NCBI GenBank assembly: GCA_015099395.1
Contig: AP024096.1
Location: 6,675,485 to 6,739,484, forward strand
Direction: 5' to 3'
Length of the DNA: 64,000 nucleotides
DNA from: Ktedonobacteria bacterium brp13
GTDB taxonomy: Bacteria > Chloroflexota > Ktedonobacteria > Ktedonobacterales > Ktedonobacteraceae
Shown: positions 33,975 through 43,133 of the stretch, one piece after another
Layout: each line of letters starts with the position of its first letter
How positions within the stretch are numbered: position 1 is the stretch's first letter
Translations under genes and position numbers: made by a program
Notes under the pieces: model-generated
What the model saw: only the letters and a program-made list of their open reading frames with translations
Told to the model about the DNA's origin: nothing
The model's database searches: none

Positions 33975-35867
33975 ATGGTGGTCTTGTTGTTGGCTCTCGT
34001 TGGAGCTTTAATCGTGATGGCTTTATTGTCTATCGGCCGCCTGAGTTTTGGTCGTAGCAAGCCATTTGATGTGCGTAATTTTATCAGATGGTTTATAAGC
34101 CTCTTCATCTTTAACTTTATCTTTTGTTTATTAATCGTCTATTTTGGCATGCCTGCATTGACCGGTCCGTTCTGGGGCTGGCAATGGATCCTCTGGCCGC
34201 TACTCATCAGTAGTGTGTTCTGTTTCTTCACCTTTGCCGGTGGCGCACGAACAGCTATGAATATCGGCATTGGGCTGGGTACAGGACAGATGCCAACGCA
34301 ATCTGGTACCACCAAAGAAGGCGCGCTCGCGGGACGGCATGGCATTGCAGCAGGTATCTTTGGCCTGATCGTCGTAGTTGTTATTGGTATTGTAGCCACC
34401 TTTGGCATCAATATCTTTACCACCTGGTTTGATGGCAACGCGAAGGTCCTGGCTGCGATTCCCCATATTACCGTCGAGTCCAGCCCGAATCTTCCACCGA
34501 CCGATGCCAGACATATTGTGCTGGTCAGCCCCAGTATTGCAGCCTATAAAGGACAGCAGATCCTTGGCTCAACCGGACAGAATCTAGGGTCTGCGTATCA
34601 GCTTGATCCTAACAGCTATGTATTGCAATCAATTAATCATCATCTCTATTATGTCGCGCCACTTAGCTATAATAACCCGTTCGTAAATCTCTCTAATCCG
34701 ATGACACCAGGCTTTGTCATGGTAGATGCGGAGGACCCTGAGCAGCAGCCGCAGTTGCATACCGAGACGCAGTCGAAGATCCGCTATCTGCCCGGCGCAC
34801 TGTTCAACCAGGACCTGCTGCGCCACGTCTACATGAGTGGTTATACCTATGGAAACCTGCTCGATCCAACGCTAGAGTTAGACGACTCACTGCATCCATA
34901 CTGGACGATCTCATTGATGCAGCCTCAGCGAGGATACACAGGTGATCAACTCAGTTCAGTGCTCCTTGTCGACGCGCACACTGGAGCGATCAAGCAGTAT
35001 CGTCCACAAGACGTACCGAGTTGGGTTGACCGTGTCATGCCAGCCTCGACCGTCTCGCAGTACCTGAGTTGGTGGGGTCTCTACAATAACGCACCCTGGT
35101 TTAATCCTTCCGGACTGGGCCAGCAAGCTCCGGCAAGTGCTCCACAATTGCTTTATAACAACGTCGATGATCCGGTCTGGTTGATCCCAATGTCATCGGC
35201 ATCGAATAGTGACAATTCCAGTACCGGCGTCTTCCTGTTCGACACTCACAAGAACCAGGCGTACTTCTATCCAAAGGCGGCTGGCCTGGGTATCGGTGAC
35301 AACGTCACCAAGACGTTCTCCTCGACTCGTGCGAACATACGTAACTACGACGTCTCATCGGTCCAACTCTACCAGATCTATAACGTACCGACCTGGGTCG
35401 CAATCTACACGCAGAGCACCAATAGTGGGAGTATCTTCCAGGCGGTCGGTATCGTTGATGCGCGTGAACTGAACGGCAATAACGTCCAATTCGAACCCAA
35501 TCTCTCGTCGGCCCTGAACGATTACCAGCAATGGTTAACGCAGTCAGGAGGGAGTAGTACTGGGAGCGGCACCACAACCGTCAAGACTGTGACTGCTACT
35601 GGTAAAGTCCAGCGCATCTCACCGGTCCAGCAAGGGACCAGTACCATCTACTACTTGCAAGTCGCTGGTCAGCCCAACATCTTTACCGCGAACCTGTCTC
35701 TTTCACCTAAACTGCCACTCGTGCAGGCAGGCGACACCGTATCAATCACCTATACCACCGGTGGTAGTACACCAATCAATCTCTCATCTTTCGATGACAC
35801 AACCATTAACCTTACAGGCAACGCAGTCACTCCAACAGTGACACCAACGCCTTCCGCTAAAAAGTAA
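33975..35867 (+). CDS. Large membrane protein with long extracytoplasmic domain, unknown function
   Basis: I do not recognise the family of this 630-residue protein. Four hydrophobic segments occupy about 1-22, 38-58, 66-90 and 125-150. The remaining 470 residues would be outside the membrane, unless the topology is inverted. That part has repeated aromatic and Asn/Ser-rich stretches. A SVLLVDAHTGAIKQY segment near 330 looks like the PepSY-type hairpin seen in secreted inhibitors, but this is weak. The C-terminal 110 residues (GKVQRISPVQQGTSTIYYLQV...) read like an OB/bacterial SH3-type beta module, followed by a TPTVTPTPSAKK tail. The start ATG at 33975 follows GAGGAG. Confidence 0.75.
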   Translation: MVVLLLALVGALIVMALLSIGRLSFGRSKPFDVRNFIRWFISLFIFNFIFCLLIVYFGMPALTGPFWGWQWILWPLLISSVFCFFTFAGGARTAMNIGIGLGTGQMPTQSGTTKEGALAGRHGIAAGIFGLIVVVVIGIVATFGINIFTTWFDGNAKVLAAIPHITVESSPNLPPTDARHIVLVSPSIAAYKGQQILGSTGQNLGSAYQLDPNSYVLQSINHHLYYVAPLSYNNPFVNLSNPMTPGFVMVDAEDPEQQPQLHTETQSKIRYLPGALFNQDLLRHVYMSGYTYGNLLDPTLELDDSLHPYWTISLMQPQRGYTGDQLSSVLLVDAHTGAIKQYRPQDVPSWVDRVMPASTVSQYLSWWGLYNNAPWFNPSGLGQQAPASAPQLLYNNVDDPVWLIPMSSASNSDNSSTGVFLFDTHKNQAYFYPKAAGLGIGDNVTKTFSSTRANIRNYDVSSVQLYQIYNVPTWVAIYTQSTNSGSIFQAVGIVDARELNGNNVQFEPNLSSALNDYQQWLTQSGGSSTGSGTTTVKTVTATGKVQRISPVQQGTSTIYYLQVAGQPNIFTANLSLSPKLPLVQAGDTVSITYTTGGSTPINLSSFDDTTINLTGNAVTPTVTPTPSAKK

Positions 35868-35893
35868 TCATCGCTAGAGAAAAGAAGCGACAT

Positions 35894-35937
35894 GAGGCAG
35901 TATAGAGACACGCTCTCTGTGCTGCCTCTCTTTTTTA
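35894..35937 (+). terminator. Intrinsic terminator
   Basis: GAGGCAG pairs with CTGCCTC outside an inner AGAGACA/CTCTCTGT-like stem. A T-rich run follows. Confidence 0.85.
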
Positions 35938-35974
35938 TAGAGTACCTGTCTTGCTAATGATAAAATACGTGTGA

Positions 35975-36631
35975 GTGCCTGATGTTCCCCAACTGATGTT
36001 CTCCACTAGTGGAAAGCACAATGTTGTATTGAGAAGCGAGTATACAGTATTTATGGATGCACACGAAACAACAGCAGTGAAGCGCTATGGCTTTTCGCTG
36101 GCAATGAAATGTAATCTGGTGATTGTGGTCTGTCTGGTGCTGGGTCTGGGCCTTGGTTTCATCGAGGCACTTACCACAGTGTTACAATTTCCTTTTTTTC
36201 TGGATGTTCTTACCTGGATTGTGGGTGTAGGGCTACTTATTCTTGCTTTGTATAGCATTATCCCGCAATGGAATAACTATATAGAGATCTCCCCTGCCGG
36301 TATCCTCTTTTATAATGCTTCCTATCGTATCTACTCTCCCTGGGAAAACATCGTCCCTATTGTAAAGACCGCTGGTTATTATCACTCAAAGACCTTTGAA
36401 TTGCGTGAGCCAGCAGCCAGTGATATCCCTTTTGCTGAAGGTGTAGAGCGCAAACAGGCGGTTATTGAGCCACGCTCTCTGCTCACAGGTCAAAAGAACC
36501 TGCACTATCCGTCGCGCAGCATCCCGACCGTTTCCTATATACCCAAACAGGTGTGGGCGGATGGCAGCCTGGACGCCTTCTTTCAGCAGTATGCTCCAGC
36601 ACTTATTGTGCACGAAGAACGGGATGAATAG
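35975..36631 (+). CDS. Small membrane protein with PH-like C-terminal part
   Basis: Unknown function, 218 residues from the GTG at 35975; an ATG at 36053 (192 residues) is a realistic alternative, as neither has a strong ribosome site. Two hydrophobic segments at about 45-65 and 72-97 are followed by IEISPAGILFYNASYRIYSPWENI, a pattern like the bacterial PH-like domain found after two membrane helices. The remainder is soluble. A similar membrane-plus-PH-like arrangement occurs in the N-terminus of the ABC fusion at 61349. Confidence 0.65.
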   Translation: MPDVPQLMFSTSGKHNVVLRSEYTVFMDAHETTAVKRYGFSLAMKCNLVIVVCLVLGLGLGFIEALTTVLQFPFFLDVLTWIVGVGLLILALYSIIPQWNNYIEISPAGILFYNASYRIYSPWENIVPIVKTAGYYHSKTFELREPAASDIPFAEGVERKQAVIEPRSLLTGQKNLHYPSRSIPTVSYIPKQVWADGSLDAFFQQYAPALIVHEERDE

Positions 36632-36653
36632 CCGGAACGTTCAGTCTATGTGT

Positions 36654-36750
36654 GTAAATTTGGGAAGTCCATGAGCAGAAATAGGATAATTCGATGAGCG
36701 GCCTACCCTCTTCCTGAGCGACTTTTCGCTCATGGACTTCCCAAATTTAC
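36654..36750. repeat. 23-bp perfect inverted repeat with 51-bp centre
   Basis: Arms 36654-36676 and 36728-36750 are exact complements (GTAAATTTGGGAAGTCCATG and three more bases). This is longer than a typical terminator and has no T tract, so it may be a mobile-element end pair or MITE. It lies directly downstream of the damaged regulator gene. Confidence 0.75.
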
Positions 36751-36862
36751 AGTCTGTTTTAGACGCACGTTGGCCAGCGATTGCCTGGCATCTGCCGATA
36801 AAAACTGGCTTTTGCTTTTCAGCCGGGTAATTTTCGCCTTGCGCGTAGTGGACAGCGTTATC

Positions 36863-37762
36863 TCAAGCAACAGCCATGATAGGAGAGAGAGGCTCCAATA
36901 CTCCTTTTTGGAGGGTGAGGGGGTCTGAAACGAAGCGAGGCCATGTGCATTGCAAACAAAATGCCTTTTTTTTATTCTGGGCGAGGGCCGTGTGGACACC
37001 TCTTTGTGGAGGGATACGCGTGGACAAAGAGGCTTTCATTTTGGCTTTTTTTAGCGCCTGACTGCCTCTGCCGCCTGCTGGAGAGTGGTTGGTCAGAGAG
37101 ACACGCTCAGCCCAATAGGTGGCGAGGTCGAATTCTGTGGGGCGTGTGAAGTGCTGATCAGTCAACTCGGCGGCTTGAATATGTGTCACACGCACCACTT
37201 GCATCGCCCCTGCGCTTGCCCCGACTAGATACCAGGCCCTCCGTTGCAAGACAAGGCCATACGGATCGATGAAGCGTCTGTGATCCCCATAGGTCAGGCG
37301 CAGGGTGTAATCTTGCCAGATTGCCTCCTGAATAAGCTCCAGGTGGGAGATCATTGGCCTGGAATGAGTTGGCCGCGTCGTATCCATGTGGATGCGTTGG
37401 CGTACCTGCGTGGCATTCTCGCGTGAATCTGCAGGAAGCGCTGCGGAGAGCTTGAGGAGCGCATCTTCGAGCGCCTGGTCCAGTCCGAGGTCGGCCAGGG
37501 GGATGGAGATGCTCAACAGGAAGAGCGCGCGTACCTCTGGCGCAGTGAGCCCGGTCAGCCTGGTCTGGTAGCCATCAAGCAATTCACAGCCACCGCCCGG
37601 CCCGCGTTCAGTGTAGAGCGGTATGCCTGCAAAACTGAGGGCCTCGATGTCGCGGTAAATGGTGCGTTCGGAAACCTCCAGATGCTCCGCCAGTGCTTGC
37701 GCGGTCATGCGTCCTCTGGTCTGCAAGAGCAAGAGAAGAGAGAGAAGTCGATCTGCTCGCAA
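36863..37762 (-). CDS. YafY-type HTH/WYL regulator with replaced C-terminus
   Basis: The first 220 residues are a normal YafY/DeoR-like regulator. The HTH is at about 1-60 (TAQALAEHLEVSERTIYRDI). The WYL domain starts near 140, with GDHRRFIDPYGLVLQRRAWY at about 165-184 and FDLATYWAERV at about 220. After that the expected C-terminal sensing domain is missing. The next 75 residues are basic, low-complexity-like and unlike any WYL protein (LKKAKMKASLSTRIPPQRGV). The DNA from about 36650 to 37100 has hairpins and the 23-bp inverted repeat, so an insertion or rearrangement has probably cut the gene. It may be non-functional, or retain DNA binding without ligand sensing. Confidence 0.7.
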   Translation of the reverse strand: MRADRLLSLLLLLQTRGRMTAQALAEHLEVSERTIYRDIEALSFAGIPLYTERGPGGGCELLDGYQTRLTGLTAPEVRALFLLSISIPLADLGLDQALEDALLKLSAALPADSRENATQVRQRIHMDTTRPTHSRPMISHLELIQEAIWQDYTLRLTYGDHRRFIDPYGLVLQRRAWYLVGASAGAMQVVRVTHIQAAELTDQHFTRPTEFDLATYWAERVSLTNHSPAGGRGSQALKKAKMKASLSTRIPPQRGVHTALAQNKKKAFCLQCTWPRFVSDPLTLQKGVLEPLSPIMAVA

Positions 37763-38095
37763 GGAATCCCTCCATGACGTGTCGTGCGGGAAAACGTGTG
37801 TACGATATCGCTCAGTATATCACAAAAATCCTGACATCTTTTGACAGGATTTGGATAGTATGTTTTTTTCCTGGACACACATGGAGAGATTCAGGTTTGA
37901 CGAAAAAGGACGATGTACCACGTAACTAGCAACTAGTACTCATCTTGTTAGGGCTGTCTCTTAAGTTGGGAACGTCCGAGGGAGAACCTGACAGTAGATG
38001 TCAGGTTCTTCTCTCTATAATCTTGGCAGGAAAACATACTGAGCGACGAAGCTCAATGATGATGTCGCGGCAAGGCTAAAGAAGGAGCTAGAGAC
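37763..38095. other. Intergenic region upstream of the transglutaminase-like gene
   Basis: 333 bp without a gene. The only structure is a perfect 11-bp hairpin AGAACCTGACA...TGTCAGGTTCT at 37983-38009, followed by a pyrimidine-rich stretch. It could be a terminator for a transcript from the left or a regulator site. Confidence 0.5.
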
Positions 38096-38998
38096 ATGAA
38101 AGACGAGATCCTGACATTCTACCGTGAACAGAGTGCGATAACCCGACCTGGAAAGCAATCTGCCCTCTTCACAGATCTCCCACAGAGCATTGAGGCCCTA
38201 TGCAAGATCGTTCAAGGTCTGATCATTCACTATCGCTGTGGTGACCTGTATGGCTGCCAGATAACGGCGGAGAGCGAACGCGAGATCGATACGCGTTACA
38301 TTGAGCGCATGTTGGAGCGCGTTATTGAACTAGACCCGCGTTCCCTGAGCGAAGCGAGAGCACCTCAGCAGCGGCTGGTAGGTTGTTGTCGTGACTTCTC
38401 GACGATGCTCTGCTCTATGCTGCGCTACCAGGGTATTCCCGCACGCATCCGAATGGGCTTCGCGGGCTATATCGATCTGGGGCCAGGCTTCTATACCGAT
38501 CATGTGGTCGTGGAGTACTGGCACGAGGGTGAGGGGCGCTGGCGCATGGTTGATCCCCAAATGGATGCGTTCCTGATCAAGACCAATGGTATCGACTTCG
38601 ATGTGCAGGATATACCACAGGGGCGTTTCTTGACAGGCGGCGAGGCTTGGCGACGCTGTCGCGCGGGCGAGGCAGACCCCGATAACTTTGGCATACATCC
38701 TGAGGTCAAAGAGATACGTGGCTGGTGGTTGGTACGTGACAAGGTGGTGCAGGACCTTGCGGCCCTCAACAGGGTTGAGATGCTTTGTTGGGATGCGTGG
38801 GGCATGATGTTGGGTAAAGAAATCAGCGATGAGGAAGCGCACCTGCTCGATACCATCGCCGACCTGACCCTGAACAGTGACGCAGCCTTCGAGGAACTAC
38901 GGCGCTGCTCTGCACAGGAGGAGCGTGTGCGCCTGAATGGTCATGTGCGCGACAGTAGTCCGGCAGTGGGACCTCATGAAGTCATGCTTACGCTCTAG
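38096..38998 (+). CDS. Transglutaminase-like (papain-fold) protein
   Basis: A 300-residue protein with the transglutaminase-like catalytic triad: Cys98 in LVGCCRDFSTMLCSMLR, His136 in YTDHVVVEYW and Asp153 in MVDPQMD. The spacing and surroundings fit the bacterial transglutaminase/protease superfamily. No signal peptide is seen, so a cytoplasmic protease, amidase or cross-linking activity is possible; the substrate cannot be read from sequence. Residues 200-290 form a helical tail. It is monocistronic, on a strand opposite to both neighbours. Confidence 0.8.
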   Translation: MKDEILTFYREQSAITRPGKQSALFTDLPQSIEALCKIVQGLIIHYRCGDLYGCQITAESEREIDTRYIERMLERVIELDPRSLSEARAPQQRLVGCCRDFSTMLCSMLRYQGIPARIRMGFAGYIDLGPGFYTDHVVVEYWHEGEGRWRMVDPQMDAFLIKTNGIDFDVQDIPQGRFLTGGEAWRRCRAGEADPDNFGIHPEVKEIRGWWLVRDKVVQDLAALNRVEMLCWDAWGMMLGKEISDEEAHLLDTIADLTLNSDAAFEELRRCSAQEERVRLNGHVRDSSPAVGPHEVMLTL

Positions 38999-39105
38999 AG
39001 CGAGGACACAAAGAGGGGCGTTTCTGTGCTTTGCAGGAACGTCCTCACATGCGTTGCTCCTCCCGAAGTTCCTGCGTGAGATGCCACGTTCATAATATGT
39101 CCTGA

Positions 39106-39152
39106 TTGTGGTAGCGCTATGTAAGTTGACAGCTTACGTAGCGCTACCACAA
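39106..39152. repeat. Long palindrome between convergent genes
   Basis: About 20-bp arms (TTGTGGTAGCGCTATGTAAG and near complement, one wobble) around a 6-nt loop. It lies between convergent genes and lacks a T tract, so it may be a weak terminator or a dispersed repeat. Confidence 0.6.
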
Positions 39153-39160
39153 CGAGTGTG

Positions 39161-40030
39161 TCATAAGTGCGAAGGTGAGGAGGTATATATGTCGCGTATC
39201 TCGTCGATGTGCTCAAGAGCGTGCTTCGCTTGAATCATCACGGCAACAGTAACGGTAACTTTTGCAGGCGTAGGCATACCCTGGCCCTTGAACATAACGT
39301 ATCGTTCCCAGGCATCGTCTGGCAGGTGATGGAGCAACTGCGCGATGTGGGCACGGGTGGCTCGGAAAAGTGCTAGTGCTGGCTCAATAGAGCGCCCAGC
39401 ATAGTCCAACGGTATAAAGCAAGCATTGTCAGTGGTATACCATTCCTGATTATAAGATGCTCCAGAAGCTGCCAGAGCAGCTTTAATGACCAGAGCCCAG
39501 AGATCATCTCCGTCGGAGATGTGATGCACTATCTGCCGAATCGTCCACTCTCCTGGAGCACGCGCGATGTCGAGACCAGCCTCGCTCCGTCCCGCGAGAA
39601 CGGCGTCAAGCTCGTACGGTCCCTGCTCGTAGCGCGCCAGTATCTCTTGCGTTGAGAGCGGCGCTAGCGAGCTAAAGATAAGCGTGTGCTCTGGTGCCGG
39701 AATATATAATGTGTGCTCCCACGTACCCTTCTCTATTCTCAGATTCTGCAAACCGCGTTGCTCCAATTCCGCCCGCAGATCGTCGACATTGGCAGTATGA
39801 AACGGTAATGTACTGCCTGCTTGTTTGATAGGAGCGTTCTCTTGCAAATATGGTGTCGTATCGCCTGCCCTTGGGCCAGCCAGTAAGATCGCTTTACCAT
39901 CTGGCTCAAGGATAAAGGCCATATCGGGAGCTGGACGTTCGCCCAAAGTCCAACTTAAATTATTCGTATAAAAATTGAGCGTAGCCGCAAGATCGTTTAC
40001 CGGTACAAGTACCCATGCACGTGTAGTCAT
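39161..40030 (-). CDS. VOC (glyoxalase-like) domain fused to a DinB-like domain
   Basis: A 289-residue two-domain protein. Residues 1-120 look like a glyoxalase/bleomycin-resistance (VOC) unit: VLVPVNDLAATLNFYTNNLSW and the AFILEPDGKAILLA strand. From about 125 a four-helix DinB-type domain begins with ILARYEQGPYELDAVLAGRS, followed by WTIRQIVHHISDGDD, in which HH is a likely metal ligand, and a third histidine near 272 (AKHALEHIDEIRDI). DinB-fold proteins include thiol transferases and metal-dependent hydrolases. Both halves could bind metal, suggesting a small-molecule detoxification enzyme, but this is inference. Confidence 0.75.
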   Translation of the reverse strand: MTTRAWVLVPVNDLAATLNFYTNNLSWTLGERPAPDMAFILEPDGKAILLAGPRAGDTTPYLQENAPIKQAGSTLPFHTANVDDLRAELEQRGLQNLRIEKGTWEHTLYIPAPEHTLIFSSLAPLSTQEILARYEQGPYELDAVLAGRSEAGLDIARAPGEWTIRQIVHHISDGDDLWALVIKAALAASGASYNQEWYTTDNACFIPLDYAGRSIEPALALFRATRAHIAQLLHHLPDDAWERYVMFKGQGMPTPAKVTVTVAVMIQAKHALEHIDEIRDIYTSSPSHL

Positions 40031-40141
40031 TACACTATATTCCTCTATGTTTATCTATTCAAATGCTCTTCTTTCATTATAACTCTTTGATATTTATAGA
40101 CGGAAGAGCAGCGCTCTTTTCATAAAAATAGCTATGAAAAA

Positions 40142-40176
40142 CAGGAGAGGGTAGACTTTTGTCGCAATCCTCTCCT
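40142..40176 (-). terminator. Intrinsic terminator of ppc
   Basis: CAGGAGAGG pairs with CCTCTCCTG; T runs flank both sides. On - it follows ppc. Confidence 0.85.
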
Positions 40177-40217
40177 GCTTTTTTGTTGTCTGTTCGCTTG
40201 TAGTGAAGCGCCAGGGA

Positions 40218-43133
40218 TTAGCCTGTATTGCGCACGCCGGCTGCTATGCCGTTGATGGTGAGCAGGACTGCGTAGGTAAGACGAGCGCGTTCCTGGTCGA
40301 TGGCGCTGGCCTCTTTGAGCGCGTCCTGGTCCAACGTGAGTGGACCGCCGATAGAGCGCAGTCGTTTGAGCATAGCAACCTGGAAGTAGCTGAGCGGATC
40401 GACATAGGGGTTGCGCCGCTTGATTGATTCTTGTAGCACTGGCGAGTTGTCCAGTAAGTAGCGGCCTCCAGTGATTAACAGGACGTTCTGCTGTGTCCGT
40501 TCGTATTCCCTCTGGATCTGGTGGGCCAGACGCTCGCCGAGCTCTTTATCCGTTACCAGGGTCTGTGTATAGTTGTGGGCGATACGCATATCGGCCTTGG
40601 AGAGCGACATCTGTAGATTATCGATAAAGGCGCTTAAGAACGGCCATTGTCGATACATCTGTTGCAAGAGTGCCAGTCGCTCAGGATCGCTTTGGATAAA
40701 CTCTTCAAGCGCTCCACCGACGCCATACCAACTGGGTAGGACGTAGCGGTTCTGCATCCATGAAAAGACCCAGGGGATGGCGCGCAGATCTTCGATGGTG
40801 CGGTTCTGGGTACGCCGTGTGGGTCGGGAGCCGATATTGAGCCAGGTTAGTTCGTCGGTTGGCGTGGCCTGTTCAAAGAATTGTATGAATTGTGGATCTT
40901 CATAGATGAGCTTACGATAGCGAGCATGCGCGCTGGCCGAGAGCTGATTCATAGCGTCGATCCATTCTTCTCTGGCGCGCGGATGGACGCGTGTCTCAAC
41001 AAACTCTTCATCGGGGATACTCGATTGGATGACCCCGGCGACGACAAGCTCCATGTTGCGGATCGCGATATCGTATTGTCCATACTTGAAGGAGAGCATC
41101 TCACCTTGCTCGGTCATGCGTAGCCGTCCATTGACAGAATTGGGTGGTTGTGCCAGGATCGCCTCGTAGATTGGCCCACCACCACGTCCGATAGCACCAC
41201 CACGACCATGGAAGATCGTAATAGCGATCTGCTGCTGCTGACTGAGCTCTGCCAGGCGTGACTGTGCCTGATACAGCTCCCAGCTTGAGGTTAAGATACC
41301 CCCATCCTTACCACTATCCGAGTAGCCGATCATGACCTGTTGCTGACGCTGGCAATTATCGATATAGGTGTGATAGCGCGGATGCTGGAAGGACTGTTCG
41401 AGGATCGTGGTACAGGTACGCAGGTCGCTGATCGTCTCAAAGAGTGGGACAATCGGGAGATTATCGATACCGACCTCTTTACAGAAGAACTGTACTTCAA
41501 GGATATCGCTTAGAGTATGGGTCATGCTAATGATATAGCAGGTGATCGCGCGCGATCCGAACGACTCCCGAGCCTGACTGATCGCCTGGAATGTATTAAG
41601 AATGTGGCAAGTTTCGTCGCTTAAAACCAGGCCAGGCCGCGTCAGGATGCGAGGATCGTTGAGCAAGCGATCCAGGATTTGCAGCTTCTCTTCTTCTGGC
41701 AGGGTACGATAGTCGTCACTACGTAGTCCGGTGACCTGAAGCAGCTCGGAGAGCGCAGCGGCATGGCGTTCGCTGTGCTGGCGTACATCCAGGGCCGCGA
41801 AATGGAAGCCAAAGACCTCCACCTGACGTATGAGCTTGTTGAGCATCCCATATGCGATCGAGTCTTCTCCATCCTCTAGCAGGCTCTCCTTGACGAGATA
41901 AAGATCCGTCAGCAGTTCATGTGTGTTTTTATATGCGACCGTTACCGTCGTTGACTTCTCTTCCTCAACTTTACTGGTAGTCCAGGGATGGGCTGGCGGT
42001 TTGATTGGCAGCTCGTTAGTGGCACCCAGACGGTACCACATATACGAGAACTTGGCGCGATATGGCTCAAGAGCGGTCTGTGGACCTAGCTCCTGCGTAT
42101 ATTCGGGCATGCAGGCACTATCATAGGCGATCGATTCTTGCAAGGTGTAAGAAATATGGGCATGATCGATAGACTGTGAGCTTTCACGTGCCAGATTCGC
42201 GAGTGTTTTGCGGTAGCGTGCAATGACATACGAACGGTGAAGTGTGAGCGCGGTCAGCAGCGTCTCGTTATTGACGAACGGATTGCCGTCCTGGTCACCA
42301 CCGATCCACGAGCCCATATGGATGAATGAAGGGACAACCAGGTCGGGATACTCTGCATGGAGCAACTCTTCAAGCTCTTCATAGAGGTCAGCCAGCGCTC
42401 CGAAGACGATCTCATCCAGATAGTAGACACCCATCTTGATCTCATCAAGCGGCTGCAGACGAATCTGGCGGACCGCATCTGTGCGCCAGAGTAGATCAAT
42501 AATGGTGTCCAGGCTGCGTTCCCAATGCGCCTTCTCGCGGGGCGTCATCAAGTGTTCGTTGTCATGCTGTGCCAGGAGTTCGCTGACTCGTTGTGATTTT
42601 GAGATGAGACTGCGACGGGTTGCCTCAGTAGGATGGGCAGTAAAGACCAGATCGATCGAGAGCTGATCAAAGAGTTGTTGCAGCGTTGTAGTATCCAGCC
42701 CGGCCTGTTTGAGGAAGGTAACGAGCGCCTCCATTGAACCATATTGAGGCTTATTTTGAGGATCGATCTCGTGTGCGCGGCGACGCCGAATGCGGTGGTA
42801 TTGCTCAGCAGTATTGGCCAGATGAAAATACATAGTGAAGGCACGAATAATATCGATAGCCGTCTCTAGATCATAGCCAGTAATGAACCCATAAATCTCT
42901 TGTTCAAGTGTAGTAATCTCGTGTTGAAGTTGTTCAGCCTCTGAGGATGAGGCCTCATTCAGACGCTGGGTGAAATCGCGTAGACGAATACAGCTGCTCC
43001 GCAAGCGTTCAACGGCTTCATAGACGGCCGTGCCCTCTTGCCGTTGAATCGCCTTGCCCAGCGTATTCGCGAGCAGGCGAACATCTTGCCTGAGAGGCGT
43101 ATCCTTTTCGCGACGATTTTCTCGTTCTGCCAT
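40218..43133 (-). CDS. ppc: Phosphoenolpyruvate carboxylase
   Basis: Anaplerotic enzyme: PEP plus bicarbonate gives oxaloacetate, the precursor of aspartate for ArgG. The 971 residues include VFTAHPTEATRR at about 163-174 with the essential His167. The second active-site motif is the glycine-rich FHGRGGAIGRGGGP loop (mobile loop near 590-610). The protein ends in GVRNTG, the canonical C-terminus. A single gene facing away from the APC permease, from which it is divided by 630 bp. Confidence 0.97.
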   Translation of the reverse strand: MAERENRREKDTPLRQDVRLLANTLGKAIQRQEGTAVYEAVERLRSSCIRLRDFTQRLNEASSSEAEQLQHEITTLEQEIYGFITGYDLETAIDIIRAFTMYFHLANTAEQYHRIRRRRAHEIDPQNKPQYGSMEALVTFLKQAGLDTTTLQQLFDQLSIDLVFTAHPTEATRRSLISKSQRVSELLAQHDNEHLMTPREKAHWERSLDTIIDLLWRTDAVRQIRLQPLDEIKMGVYYLDEIVFGALADLYEELEELLHAEYPDLVVPSFIHMGSWIGGDQDGNPFVNNETLLTALTLHRSYVIARYRKTLANLARESSQSIDHAHISYTLQESIAYDSACMPEYTQELGPQTALEPYRAKFSYMWYRLGATNELPIKPPAHPWTTSKVEEEKSTTVTVAYKNTHELLTDLYLVKESLLEDGEDSIAYGMLNKLIRQVEVFGFHFAALDVRQHSERHAAALSELLQVTGLRSDDYRTLPEEEKLQILDRLLNDPRILTRPGLVLSDETCHILNTFQAISQARESFGSRAITCYIISMTHTLSDILEVQFFCKEVGIDNLPIVPLFETISDLRTCTTILEQSFQHPRYHTYIDNCQRQQQVMIGYSDSGKDGGILTSSWELYQAQSRLAELSQQQQIAITIFHGRGGAIGRGGGPIYEAILAQPPNSVNGRLRMTEQGEMLSFKYGQYDIAIRNMELVVAGVIQSSIPDEEFVETRVHPRAREEWIDAMNQLSASAHARYRKLIYEDPQFIQFFEQATPTDELTWLNIGSRPTRRTQNRTIEDLRAIPWVFSWMQNRYVLPSWYGVGGALEEFIQSDPERLALLQQMYRQWPFLSAFIDNLQMSLSKADMRIAHNYTQTLVTDKELGERLAHQIQREYERTQQNVLLITGGRYLLDNSPVLQESIKRRNPYVDPLSYFQVAMLKRLRSIGGPLTLDQDALKEASAIDQERARLTYAVLLTINGIAAGVRNTG

